Virus record (IMG/VR): IMGVR_UViG_3300047310_000307
Span: 1 to 38,746 of that record
Source: a virus
DNA length: 38,746 bases
Reading direction: 5' to 3' (one strand)
How positions within the stretch are numbered: position 1 is the stretch's first letter; each line of letters starts with the position of its first letter. Below are positions 1 to 6,014 of this stretch, piece by piece. The notes beneath the pieces were generated by a model. The model did no database searches and had not been told where the DNA came from. It saw only the letters and a list, made by a program, of their open reading frames with translations. The position numbers were made by a program, and so were the translations under genes.

Positions 1-75
1 CGGGGTGCCTTTCGTGAGGAACGCCAACACGGCGTTGAGCGGATACGGGACGAGCGCGGGGCGGTCGGTGGTCAT
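1..75 (-). CDS. Partial unknown gene, N-terminal 25 residues
   Basis: Only the first 25 codons are inside the window; the gene runs off the left edge. The product starts MTTDRPALVPYPL and then has a hydrophobic run (NAVLAFLT). The start at 75 is chosen because the leader CACTGGAGC (81-89, minus strand) sits just upstream, the same leader that precedes many other genes here. It is the last visible gene of the leftward early operon, after the ATPase gene and the GTGTGAC box region. No family is recognisable from so short a piece. Confidence 0.7.
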   Translation of the reverse strand, partial: MTTDRPALVPYPLNAVLAFLTKGTP

Positions 76-90
76 GCGATGCTCCAGTGG

Positions 91-188
91 GTGTGACGTG
101 ACTGCGACGACCGTCACACCCTCCCTTAAGGGAGGGAGGGTGGGTGTGACAGAACGGTTTGGTCACAGTGTGACGGTCACACTGTGAC
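91..188. repeat. Array of five GTGTGAC boxes in both orientations
   Basis: The heptamer GTGTGAC or its complement GTCACAC occurs at 91-97 (+), 113-119 (-), 144-150 (+), 168-174 (+) and 176-182 (-). The last two lie in a perfect inverted repeat with 12-base arms (162-173 and 177-188) around a CGG centre. This non-coding stretch lies between the ATPase gene (ends at 195) and the next leftward gene (starts at 75). Iteron-like origins and multi-operator control regions look like this; which one it is cannot be told from sequence. Confidence 0.7.
113..150. repeat. Nested palindrome, possible stem-loop
   Basis: An 18-base perfect palindrome at 119-136 (CCCTCCCTT and its complement AAGGGAGGG) is enclosed by complementary arms GTCACACC (113-120) and GGTGTGAC (143-150). 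As RNA this could act as a terminator or attenuator between two leftward genes. As DNA it could be a cruciform or the AT-containing centre of an origin. No U-run follows on either strand, which argues against a simple terminator. Confidence 0.55.
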
Positions 189-194
189 GGGGTC

Positions 195-1508
195 TTACTC
201 GTCATCGTGGCGACCCTCCAGCCGCCCCCAGCGGTGGACCCCGTCCCGGTCGCTGGTGATGAGGGTGAACTTGGTGCCCTTGTAGCGGTGGAGGTTCGCC
301 TTGACGGACGACGCTTTCGCGCCCGTCTGCTCGACCAGTTCGGCCTGCGTCATCTTGCCGGAGGCGAGGGCGGCGTAGATACGGGCCGGGATGGGCAGCG
401 TCGCGGCCAGTTCCGGCTCGTCGGCGAGGTTGGTGCGGCGCACGGTGATGTTGTCGAGGGTGCCGTCGCCCCGTTCGGTCAGGTCGAGCGCGAGGCCGTA
501 GGGCGGCGTGGTGCCCCGGAAGCTGGCCTTCGGGTTGTAGATCCCGTTGTTGATGTGGGCGAGGTCCGTCTCGGCGTTCACGCGTTTGACGAACCATGTG
601 GCGCGGGCGCTGTTGTGCCAGACGACGGAGCCGAAGGGGCGCTGCTGCTGCGGCTCGCGGGCGTTGCCGGGGTCTTCGGCGCGGGTGTGGGCGATCAGTT
701 GGGAGCCGCGCCCGATGCGGCGCAGGGCGGCGTGGAAGTCCTTGGCGACGATGCTGTCCTCGGGCTTGCCGTCGCACGCGAGGATGGCCGAGTCGATGAC
801 GAGGAACTGGATGTCGGCCTCGCTGCACCGCTGCTTCACGGCGTCGGCGATGACGGTCAGGGGCGCGGCGCAGCGCATATGGGCGATGGTCGGCGGCAGG
901 CCGAGCGCGTCGAAGCGGTCCTTGTGGACGCCGATCTCCATCTCCCAATCGAGGATGAGGCTCCTGATGCCGAGCCGCCCCAGTTCCCCGAGCATCGCCA
1001 GCGCGATCATGCTCTTGCCCGTGGCCGCTTGGCCGAAGAAGACCTGCGGGTGGTCGAGGTAGATCGGCATCCCGTAGACGGTGACGCAGCGGTCAGGCGG
1101 CGTGCGGGCGGCGGCGTGGATCCACGCGAGCGGCTCGCCCTCCTTCTCGGTGTCGATGACGCGCTGGACGAAGTCCTCGATGAGGTCTTCCCAGCGCACG
1201 TCGCGCGGGTTGGTCGCGGCGCGGATGGCGCAGTTACGGGCGAGGGACTGCTTGTCGCGGGCGAACATCAGGTTGACCCGCTCCGTGAACAGCGTCGTGC
1301 CGTCCTTGCCGAACGTGCGTGCGCCGGGCAGGCTGGTGCGGGCGGTGATCTCGCCGATGAGGTGCCCGCGCTCGCGGTGCAGCCCGGTGATCCGCAGTTC
1401 CACCGCGCCGTCGAGCGCCGTGTAGCGGTAGGTGTCCTCGACCACCCGGAAGGTGCGCGAGGGGTCGCGGCTGAAGAGGTCGTCGCCGGTCGGCAGCGGC
1501 TTGTTCAC
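195..1508 (-). CDS. AAA-family ATPase, RepA/RecA-like helicase or loader, with C-terminal winged helix
   Basis: A 437-residue P-loop ATPase. Walker A is GQAATGKS at about residues 159-166 and Walker B is FLVIDSA at about 235-241, followed by LIAHTRAE, which fits a RecA-fold sensor region. The pattern matches the AAA_25 / RepA-like group used as replicative helicases or ATPases by plasmids and phages. The last 60 residues (IYAALASGKMTQAELVEQTG) look like a winged helix-turn-helix that could bind DNA. The start is GTG at 1508 and overlaps the upstream stop as GTGA. The box array lies directly beyond the stop. Inferred role: replication initiation or helicase function. A recombination or transcription-related ATPase is an alternative. 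Confidence 0.75.
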   Translation of the reverse strand: MNKPLPTGDDLFSRDPSRTFRVVEDTYRYTALDGAVELRITGLHRERGHLIGEITARTSLPGARTFGKDGTTLFTERVNLMFARDKQSLARNCAIRAATNPRDVRWEDLIEDFVQRVIDTEKEGEPLAWIHAAARTPPDRCVTVYGMPIYLDHPQVFFGQAATGKSMIALAMLGELGRLGIRSLILDWEMEIGVHKDRFDALGLPPTIAHMRCAAPLTVIADAVKQRCSEADIQFLVIDSAILACDGKPEDSIVAKDFHAALRRIGRGSQLIAHTRAEDPGNAREPQQQRPFGSVVWHNSARATWFVKRVNAETDLAHINNGIYNPKASFRGTTPPYGLALDLTERGDGTLDNITVRRTNLADEPELAATLPIPARIYAALASGKMTQAELVEQTGAKASSVKANLHRYKGTKFTLITSDRDGVHRWGRLEGRHDDE

Positions 1509-1723
1509 GCCCGCGACTCGGCCCGCAGGGCGCGGTTCTCGGTCAGGAGGCGCTCGTAGCGCCCCTGCAGCGTGTCGAACGACTGGAGGGTGTCGTGCAG
1601 CAGGTCGAGGCTGCGGTAGAGCGCCTCGCGGTAGCGGGCGACCTCCTCGGCCAAGGTGTGCTCAGAGAGCGCGAGGTGTTCCCTCGCAAGCTCGGGCGCG
1701 GTCTGATAGGATTGTGCCGTCAT
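1505..1723 (-). CDS. Small alpha-helical protein, unknown function
   Basis: 72 residues, almost wholly predicted helix with a leucine-rich heptad pattern (LLHDTLQSFDTLQGRYERLL), so probably a short coiled coil. The start at 1723 is chosen over longer in-frame options because GAGGTGAG precedes it at good spacing. Its stop overlaps the GTG start of the ATPase gene by four bases, which suggests translational coupling. It could be an ATPase partner, but that rests only on position. Confidence 0.65.
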   Translation of the reverse strand: MTAQSYQTAPELAREHLALSEHTLAEEVARYREALYRSLDLLHDTLQSFDTLQGRYERLLTENRALRAESRA

Positions 1724-1755
1724 CGTGCTCACCTCACGTTGGCAACCGGGAAAGA

Positions 1756-1787
1756 CCCGACGCGCTGACCCCACTCGGCGCGTCGGG
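1756..1787 (-). terminator. Stem-loop between early genes, terminator or attenuator
   Basis: A perfect 10-base inverted repeat (CCCGACGCGC at 1756-1765 and GCGCGTCGGG at 1778-1787) encloses a 12-base loop. In the leftward direction it is followed by TCTTTC. It lies in the 108-base gap between the coiled-coil gene ending at 1832 and the gene starting at 1723. The tail is not a clean U-run, so partial termination or mRNA protection is as likely as full termination. Confidence 0.55.
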
Positions 1788-1831
1788 CACGATTCTCGGT
1801 CCTCGCGCCGGTCAGGCGCAAGCCACAAAAT

Positions 1832-2533
1832 CTAGGAACGCCCCGCGCGCGTGCTACGAACGGTGGGGGTCCGCATCACGCGCGTGACGCCGGGCACATT
1901 GAACCCCTCGCCCATCTGATCGACCAGCGCCTGCAGCCCCTTCAGGTTCGCCTGCACCAGCAGCGGACGCATCGCGCTGTCGCTCGCCGCCGCGAACTGC
2001 AGCAGCGCGTCGAAGTCCTCGACCACCGGCTCGTAGGTGACCGTCACCGCGACGCCCGAGGTCTTCTTCGTCGGGGGCACGACCACCGGGGCCATGAACT
2101 CCTCGACCGGGGCCGAGGCGATGGACGCCGCCAGCGCCGTGTTCCCGCGCAGCCGTGCGGCCTCGGCATCCGACGCCCGTGCGGCCTCCGCGTCGGCCAG
2201 TGCCGCCGCCTCCGCGTCGCGCCGGGCCTTCTCCTCGGCCCGCTGCCGCGCCACCTCGTAGCTGCCGATGGCCCGGTTCAGCGCGTCGAGCGCGACCGTG
2301 CAGGGCAGCAGGCGCAGGCGCAGTTCCTCGCAGAGCGCCTTGTGCGCGGCGTGGGCGCGGGCGACGTGCGGCTTGTAGCCCGCCTCGATCTCGCGGATGA
2401 GCGCCTTGACGCCCTCGCGATACTCGACGGCCAGTTCCGCCGTCTCGGGGCCGTCCACCACCCACGTCGCCACCTCGGCGAGGTCGATGTGCGTGGCGGG
2501 TTCAAACACGACGAGCGTCTCAGTCTTCGCCAT
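1832..2533 (-). CDS. Coiled-coil protein linked to the recombination genes, unknown function
   Basis: 233 residues. The central part (about 70-130) is Ala/Glu/Arg-rich and strongly helical (RQRAEEKARRDAEAAALAD), a probable coiled coil. The C-terminal third is mixed and includes TYEPVVEDFDALLQFAA. Phage proteins of this build are often found next to ERF or RecT annealing proteins, and that is the context here. The start at 2533 is fixed by CACTGGAGA at 2540-2548, which lies inside the end of the upstream nuclease gene; the two genes overlap by 14 bases. No catalytic motif seen. Confidence 0.7.
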   Translation of the reverse strand: MAKTETLVVFEPATHIDLAEVATWVVDGPETAELAVEYREGVKALIREIEAGYKPHVARAHAAHKALCEELRLRLLPCTVALDALNRAIGSYEVARQRAEEKARRDAEAAALADAEAARASDAEAARLRGNTALAASIASAPVEEFMAPVVVPPTKKTSGVAVTVTYEPVVEDFDALLQFAAASDSAMRPLLVQANLKGLQALVDQMGEGFNVPGVTRVMRTPTVRSTRAGRS

Positions 2534-3104
2534 CAGGGATCTCCAGTGCCAGTTGCAACTGCGCCACGGCGACGCAGGCGTTGAAGTGCCGCAGGTCGCC
2601 GCGATGCTCGCGGCAGACCGTCAGCTTCGGCGCTCCCGACGGGAGCAGTTCGATGAACGCCCGGTCGTGCGGCGTCGGCTGCGGGGCAGCATACGCGGCC
2701 AACTGGAGCGGCGTCCACGGCGCGGCGCGGCCCGTCTTGAAGTCGATGACCATCGGCAGGTCGCGCCCCCGGAGGCGGCAGCGCAGGTCCAGCCAGCCCG
2801 CGTAGCTGCCGCCGTCCACCAGTTCCTCGGCCCCGAGCACCTCGATGCCGAACGTGTCCAGCGCCCGCACGCCCGCCGCGTAGAACGGCAGGTCGCCCGC
2901 CAGCAGATGCGCGCGGGCCTCGGCGTCCCCGAGCGTCTGCAGGACGTGCAGCGCCTTGTGGACGCGCGTGCCCCGGTTGCGGGCCTCGACGGTCCAGTAG
3001 GGCGAGGTCAGGCGGCACCGCCGCAGGATCTCAGTGACGCCCAGCACCCGCTGGCCCTCGCGCCAGAAGGTGTGGGTTTCGTGGTCGAAGTGCAGCGTCG
3101 GCAT
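2520..3104 (-). CDS. PD-(D/E)XK exonuclease, RecB/Cas4-like
   Basis: 194 residues. The N-terminal half has GTRVHKALH, the usual helix before the active site in RecB-like nucleases. The core reads GWLDLRCRLRGRDLPMVIDFKTGRA, with Asp, then Asp-X-Lys, followed by QLAAYA, which is the D...DxK...QxxxY arrangement of the PD-(D/E)XK superfamily. The likely role is to chew DNA ends and give single strands to the ERF annealing protein two genes upstream. The start ATG at 3104 shares one base with the upstream stop (TGATG); a longer reading frame exists but has no better ribosome site. Confidence 0.85.
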   Translation of the reverse strand: MPTLHFDHETHTFWREGQRVLGVTEILRRCRLTSPYWTVEARNRGTRVHKALHVLQTLGDAEARAHLLAGDLPFYAAGVRALDTFGIEVLGAEELVDGGSYAGWLDLRCRLRGRDLPMVIDFKTGRAAPWTPLQLAAYAAPQPTPHDRAFIELLPSGAPKLTVCREHRGDLRHFNACVAVAQLQLALEIPDGED

Positions 3105-3355
3105 CACCAGTTTTGAAACAGCAGCACCGGGATGCCGCGCATCTCGTCGGTGCCCTGCCGCAGCAGCGCGTGGTCCTTGCTGCACCAGAGGTAGTCGTCG
3201 GTGTCGCGGACCCGCCAGCCTGCGCCCTCGGCCAGCGTGACGAGGTCAGGCCACGCCTGCTGCGCGGCCTCCTCCAGCATCGCCTTGGGCACCTCGATGA
3301 CCAACTGCTTGGCGTAGACCTTCGGCCCCGCACGGGGCGCGCGTGCCTTCGCCAT
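3104..3355 (-). CDS. Small protein between ERF and nuclease, unknown
   Basis: 83 residues beginning MAKARAPRAGPKVYAK, with a basic N-terminus and a compact mixed domain (WRVRDTDDYLWCSKDHALL). ATG at 3355 overlaps the ERF stop as TGATG, and GGGGGA lies seven bases upstream; a GTG one codon earlier is also possible. Its position between an annealing protein and a nuclease suggests a recombination accessory role, but no motif supports a specific function. Confidence 0.65.
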   Translation of the reverse strand: MAKARAPRAGPKVYAKQLVIEVPKAMLEEAAQQAWPDLVTLAEGAGWRVRDTDDYLWCSKDHALLRQGTDEMRGIPVLLFQNW

Positions 3356-4239
3356 CACAGTCCCCCGAGGTCAGGGTTGCCCGGCAGCGGGTTGGCGTCC
3401 TGCGCACGGTCGTAGGTCAGGTCGCCGTTGCCGATGGTGACGCCGTGGTCCTGCGGGTTCTCCATCGCCGAGAGCAGCTTGCCGAACTGCGCGCCCTGCA
3501 GGATGGCCCCGGTCGAGGTGTAGCCCCAGAGCGCGAAGATCAACTGCTTGACCTGCGTCTCGTTCAGCCCCTGCTCCTTCGCCACCTTGAAGAGCAAGCC
3601 CCGGTCCTTCGCGCTGATGCGGACCCCGTCCTCGCGCACCGGGTCGGCGATGACGCGCGGCTCGACGCGCTCCTCGGCAGGCGGCGTCGCGGGCACCGGC
3701 TTGGGCGCGGCCACCGGCTTGGCGGTCGCGGGCTGCGTCTTCGGCGGCGCAGGCGGGGCCGTGGGCTTCGGCGGCGCGGCCTGCTGGGCCTCCTTGCCGT
3801 CATCGTCCTCGGCAGCGACCCCGACCATCGCGAGCAGGGCATACCGACGAAGGTATGAAACCAGCGACCCAACCTTCTGCGGCGCGACCTCGCCGCTCGG
3901 GAGCTTCACGGTCGTCGCCAGCCACTCGCCCGACTGGTCGATCAGGCGCGTCTCGACCAGCACGATCAGCCCGCTGCTGCCCTGCGGGCGTTGCATGGCG
4001 ACGCCCTGCAACAGCGCGATGCCCGCTGCGTTCAGCGCCGGGCGCACCGCCGCGAGCACCGCCGCGAGGTCGGCGTACTTGTAGACGTACTTCTCGGCGT
4101 CAGCGACCTGCGACGCCTTCAGGTCGCCGTAGTTGGCCTGCGCCTTCGCGAGCGCGGCGGCGAGCTTGGCAAACGTGGGGGAGTGCGCGAACACCCCGCT
4201 CTCGACCGCCGGGGTGGGCGGCTGCTGTTCTTCGGTCAT
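3355..4239 (-). CDS. erf: ERF-family single-strand annealing protein
   Basis: 294 residues. The N-terminal domain carries the family hallmarks YKYADLAAVLAAVRPALN (about 50-70) and QKVGSLVSYLRRYALL followed by EDDDGKEAQ (about 125-150). ERF proteins anneal complementary single strands and recombine phage genomes without RecA. After the core comes a Pro/Ala/Lys-rich linker (PPKPTAPPAPPKTQPA) and a C-terminal helical domain (DRGLLFKVAKEQGLNETQVK), resembling the tails seen on some ERF proteins. The start at 4239 is fixed by CACTGGAGA (4246-4254); a longer frame starting at 4302 would put this leader inside the coding region. Confidence 0.9.
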   Translation of the reverse strand: MTEEQQPPTPAVESGVFAHSPTFAKLAAALAKAQANYGDLKASQVADAEKYVYKYADLAAVLAAVRPALNAAGIALLQGVAMQRPQGSSGLIVLVETRLIDQSGEWLATTVKLPSGEVAPQKVGSLVSYLRRYALLAMVGVAAEDDDGKEAQQAAPPKPTAPPAPPKTQPATAKPVAAPKPVPATPPAEERVEPRVIADPVREDGVRISAKDRGLLFKVAKEQGLNETQVKQLIFALWGYTSTGAILQGAQFGKLLSAMENPQDHGVTIGNGDLTYDRAQDANPLPGNPDLGGL

Positions 4240-4625
4240 CGGGCTTCTCCAGTGCGGCGTGCGCGAAAGGCACGCATCCGCGCGTTGTAGCAGGTTCGAC
4301 ACTGGCGGTGCTCGCGTCCGTCGCGAGCCGACCAGCGGCTGATGTTGTCGCCGTCGATGGCGTGGCCGTTCTTGCAGACGCTCCGGTGCGTGCGCTTGTG
4401 CGTGGAGTAGGTCAGCGCCTCAAGGTGCGCGGGGTTCACGCACGCCTTCACCCCGCAACGGTGATGCACTTCGTGCCCCGCCGGGATCGGCCCGACGTGC
4501 TGCTCGTAGACGAGGCGATGCGCGTAGACCTGCGGGCGCTCGCCTGCGAGATACCGGGCAGGGTCATACGCCTGCCCGTAGCCGTTGGGCATCACGTAGC
4601 CGGGCCAGAGCACACAGTCGGTCAC
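4236..4625 (-). CDS. HNH endonuclease (early-operon copy 1)
   Basis: 129 residues with an HNH fold: VGPIPAGHEVHHRCGVKACVNPAHLEALT contributes the His-His, Cys-X4-Cys-type and Asn-Pro-X-His elements, and a second Cys pair lies near the C-terminus (CKNGH, CRTCYNARMRAFR). The first 40 residues (WPGYVMPNGYGQ) fit phage free-standing HNH nucleases. It begins with GTG at 4625, overlapping the upstream stop, and ends by overlapping the ERF start as ATGA, so it is well built into the operon. A selfish homing-type gene or a phage DNA-processing nuclease are both possible. It resembles the HNH gene at 5178-5462. Confidence 0.85.
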   Translation of the reverse strand: MTDCVLWPGYVMPNGYGQAYDPARYLAGERPQVYAHRLVYEQHVGPIPAGHEVHHRCGVKACVNPAHLEALTYSTHKRTHRSVCKNGHAIDGDNISRWSARDGREHRQCRTCYNARMRAFRARRTGEAR

Positions 4626-4879
4626 TTGCCCTCAGCCGCATCGAGCAGCGGTGTCTCGGCAGGCGGCGCGGGTGCCGCCTGCACATCCAAGTCGATCTCG
4701 GTCTTCCCGACGTAGCGAATGACGCCCCACACCCGCGACCCCCGGCCCCGGCTGCGCGGGCGCGGCGGGTCGAGGTCGTCGGCCAGCACCCGCAGCGCGC
4801 TCGCCACGGCCAGCGCCTTGGCCGTCCGCTCGTAGAGCACGCCCCCGGCTTCCAGTTCGACCACGACCCTGACCCTCAC
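4622..4879 (-). CDS. Small unknown early protein
   Basis: 85 residues. A beta-rich N-terminus (MRVRVVVELEAGGVLYERTAKALAV) leads to an Arg/Pro-rich stretch (PPRPRSRGRGSR) and a short strand region (GVIRYVGKTEIDLDV). GTG start at 4879 overlaps the upstream stop as GTGA, and the stop overlaps the HNH start, so translation is probably coupled along the row. No family recognised. Confidence 0.6.
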   Translation of the reverse strand: MRVRVVVELEAGGVLYERTAKALAVASALRVLADDLDPPRPRSRGRGSRVWGVIRYVGKTEIDLDVQAAPAPPAETPLLDAAEGK

Positions 4880-5181
4880 AACGTCCCCGGCCTGACCAGC
4901 GTGATCGGGTGCTCGCTCACCGGCAGTGACGGCGGCACCTCCAGCAGCCCCTGACTCACGGCGGCGGTCAGGGCCATCCGCACGTTCTCCTCGGTCACGC
5001 CCAGCGCGGCGCTCACGTCGGTGACCAGCGGCCCGACGCGCACGAACTTGTCGTCGCCGACCTCGGCCACCGTCCCGGCCTCGGGCTTCGCCAGCGTCAG
5101 CGTCACGTCGCTGACCAGCGCGTTGATCACGCGCGCCTCCTGCAGCGTCCCGGTGTCGTCTACCTTGCTCTTCTTCGTCAT
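4876..5181 (-). CDS. Small protein with possible winged-helix segment
   Basis: 101 residues. After a Lys-rich start (MTKKSKVDD) the C-terminal half reads VTDVSAALGVTEENVRMALTAAVSQGLLEV, which looks like a helix-turn-helix followed by a wing, suggesting DNA binding. The start at 5181 has GGGAGAACC upstream and overlaps the stop of the preceding HNH gene as ATGA. The function is not known; a small regulator is one possibility. Confidence 0.6.
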   Translation of the reverse strand: MTKKSKVDDTGTLQEARVINALVSDVTLTLAKPEAGTVAEVGDDKFVRVGPLVTDVSAALGVTEENVRMALTAAVSQGLLEVPPSLPVSEHPITLVRPGTL

Positions 5182-5462
5182 TCTGGTTCTCCCGTGATGT
5201 GGTGGCGACTGTGTGCCGACGCGGTCAGCGCCCGAAGGTGCGACCGCTCGCAGCACCGCCCGTCGCGGCAGCGGTGATGCACGACGTGGCCGTCAGGGAT
5301 CGGCCCCACCGTCAGCGCGTAGACCCGTCGATGCACCGCGAGGAACCGCCCCCGGTGCATCACCCGCCGATACTTCCCCACCAGCATCGGCTTCCACAAC
5401 CGACAGCCCCGTGCCGTCGGCCTGATCGCGGCGACCGCCGCCACGAACTCCGCGTCGGTCAC
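5178..5462 (-). CDS. HNH endonuclease (early-operon copy 2)
   Basis: 94 residues. The C-terminal half, VGPIPDGHVVHHRCRDGRCCERSHLRALT, has the same arrangement as the HNH gene at 4236-4625: VGPIP, GH, VHHRC, two Cys, HL, ALT. The N-terminal part (RGCRLWKPMLVGKYRRVMHRGRFLAVHRRVY) fits the strand-rich entry to this fold. GTG start at 5462 overlaps the regulator stop as GTGA; a longer frame to 5675 would cross the promoter and the regulator gene and is rejected. It lacks the extra C-terminal Cys pair of its relative. Confidence 0.8.
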   Translation of the reverse strand: MTDAEFVAAVAAIRPTARGCRLWKPMLVGKYRRVMHRGRFLAVHRRVYALTVGPIPDGHVVHHRCRDGRCCERSHLRALTASAHSRHHITGEPE

Positions 5463-5632
5463 CGCCCCCGCTCCTGCACCTTCAACCACGCGTCGATGGC
5501 CCGCCGGATCTGCTCCGGCACGGGCACGCCGCTGCGCTGTTTCACCGCCGTCAGGCGCAGGAACTGTCCCGCCGCCAACTTCAAGCTGTAGGGCTTGTCG
5601 TTGTCGAGCGCCGCCTTCGGCATCTGCTTCAT
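5459..5632 (-). CDS. Ribbon-helix-helix regulator-like protein
   Basis: 57 residues. The segment PYSLKLAAGQFLRLTAVKQR, followed by GVPVPEQIRRAIDAWL, fits the ribbon-helix-helix fold: one strand, a helix, a turn with Ser-Gly-Val-Pro, then a second helix ending in AIDAWL. Such proteins are dimeric DNA binders, often phage repressors. It is the first gene of the leftward operon. The first ATG (5632) starts seven bases after the -10 element, so the mRNA would be nearly leaderless. Location at a divergent promoter pair supports a switch or autoregulatory role, by inference. Confidence 0.7.
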   Translation of the reverse strand: MKQMPKAALDNDKPYSLKLAAGQFLRLTAVKQRSGVPVPEQIRRAIDAWLKVQERGR

Positions 5633-5639
5633 GGTCGTA

Positions 5640-5668
5640 AGTGTATGTGTAGAAAGGAGTAGTGTCAA
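5640..5668 (-). promoter_or_regulatory. Leftward early promoter, sigma70-type
   Basis: On the minus strand, TTGACA (5668-5663) and TACACT (5645-5640) are 17 bases apart. The -35 box is perfect and is preceded by C, as in the other promoters of the window. The first ATG follows the -10 box by seven bases. Confidence 0.8.
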
Positions 5669-5683
5669 GTCGCAAAATAGTGC

Positions 5684-5714
5684 TTGACGGCCACCGCTAG
5701 GTTCCGAGTAAGAT
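5684..5714 (+). promoter_or_regulatory. Rightward early promoter, sigma70-type
   Basis: TTGACG (5684-5689) and TAAGAT (5709-5714) are 19 bases apart, longer than ideal. Its -35 box lies only 15 bases from the leftward one, so the two promoters are back to back and a bound regulator could cover both. Predicted transcripts start near 5721 with a small hairpin (GTCG 5721-5724, CGAC 5741-5744) before the leader CACTGGAGA. Confidence 0.6.
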
Positions 5715-5760
5715 GTGCAAGTCGTCGTTGATTTTGACGCCGACGCACTGGAGAACGACG

Positions 5761-5982
5761 ATGAACCTGAAGCCGCTCGACCGCCTCACGAACCGCATCA
5801 CCGAGAACTACCGCCTCGCCTCCGTCGTGGCCCTGCGCCGCAACGGTCGCACGCTCTCGATCACGACCTGCGACGACCACGCCGTCAGCGCCATCACGAC
5901 CCTCGCGCACCGCGAAGGGCTGTCGGCCACGACCTTCGACCTCGCGCCGGATGCGCGCGGCTTCCACGTCATCGTCAAGTAG
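5761..5982 (+). CDS. Small unknown protein, first rightward gene
   Basis: 73 residues with a simple alpha/beta look (ASVVALRRNGRTLSITTCDD, then HAVSAITTLAHREGLSATTF). The start at 5761 is preceded by CACTGGAGA (5746-5754); an in-frame ATG at 5713 would put this leader inside the gene. No family recognised. As the first gene behind the rightward promoter it is probably expressed very early. Confidence 0.7.
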   Translation: MNLKPLDRLTNRITENYRLASVVALRRNGRTLSITTCDDHAVSAITTLAHREGLSATTFDLAPDARGFHVIVK

Positions 5983-6014
5983 CTCGTCCACCTCACTCAC
6001 TGGAGATCAGACCA

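Noticed and set aside
5-187. A 60-codon plus-strand frame at the left edge
   Set aside because: It crosses the box array and lies opposite the partial gene that has the CACTGGAGC leader; its sequence looks non-protein-like.
3564-3872. An Arg/Pro-rich frame inside the ERF gene
   Set aside because: It is a shadow of the Pro/Ala/Lys-rich linker of the ERF protein in another frame.
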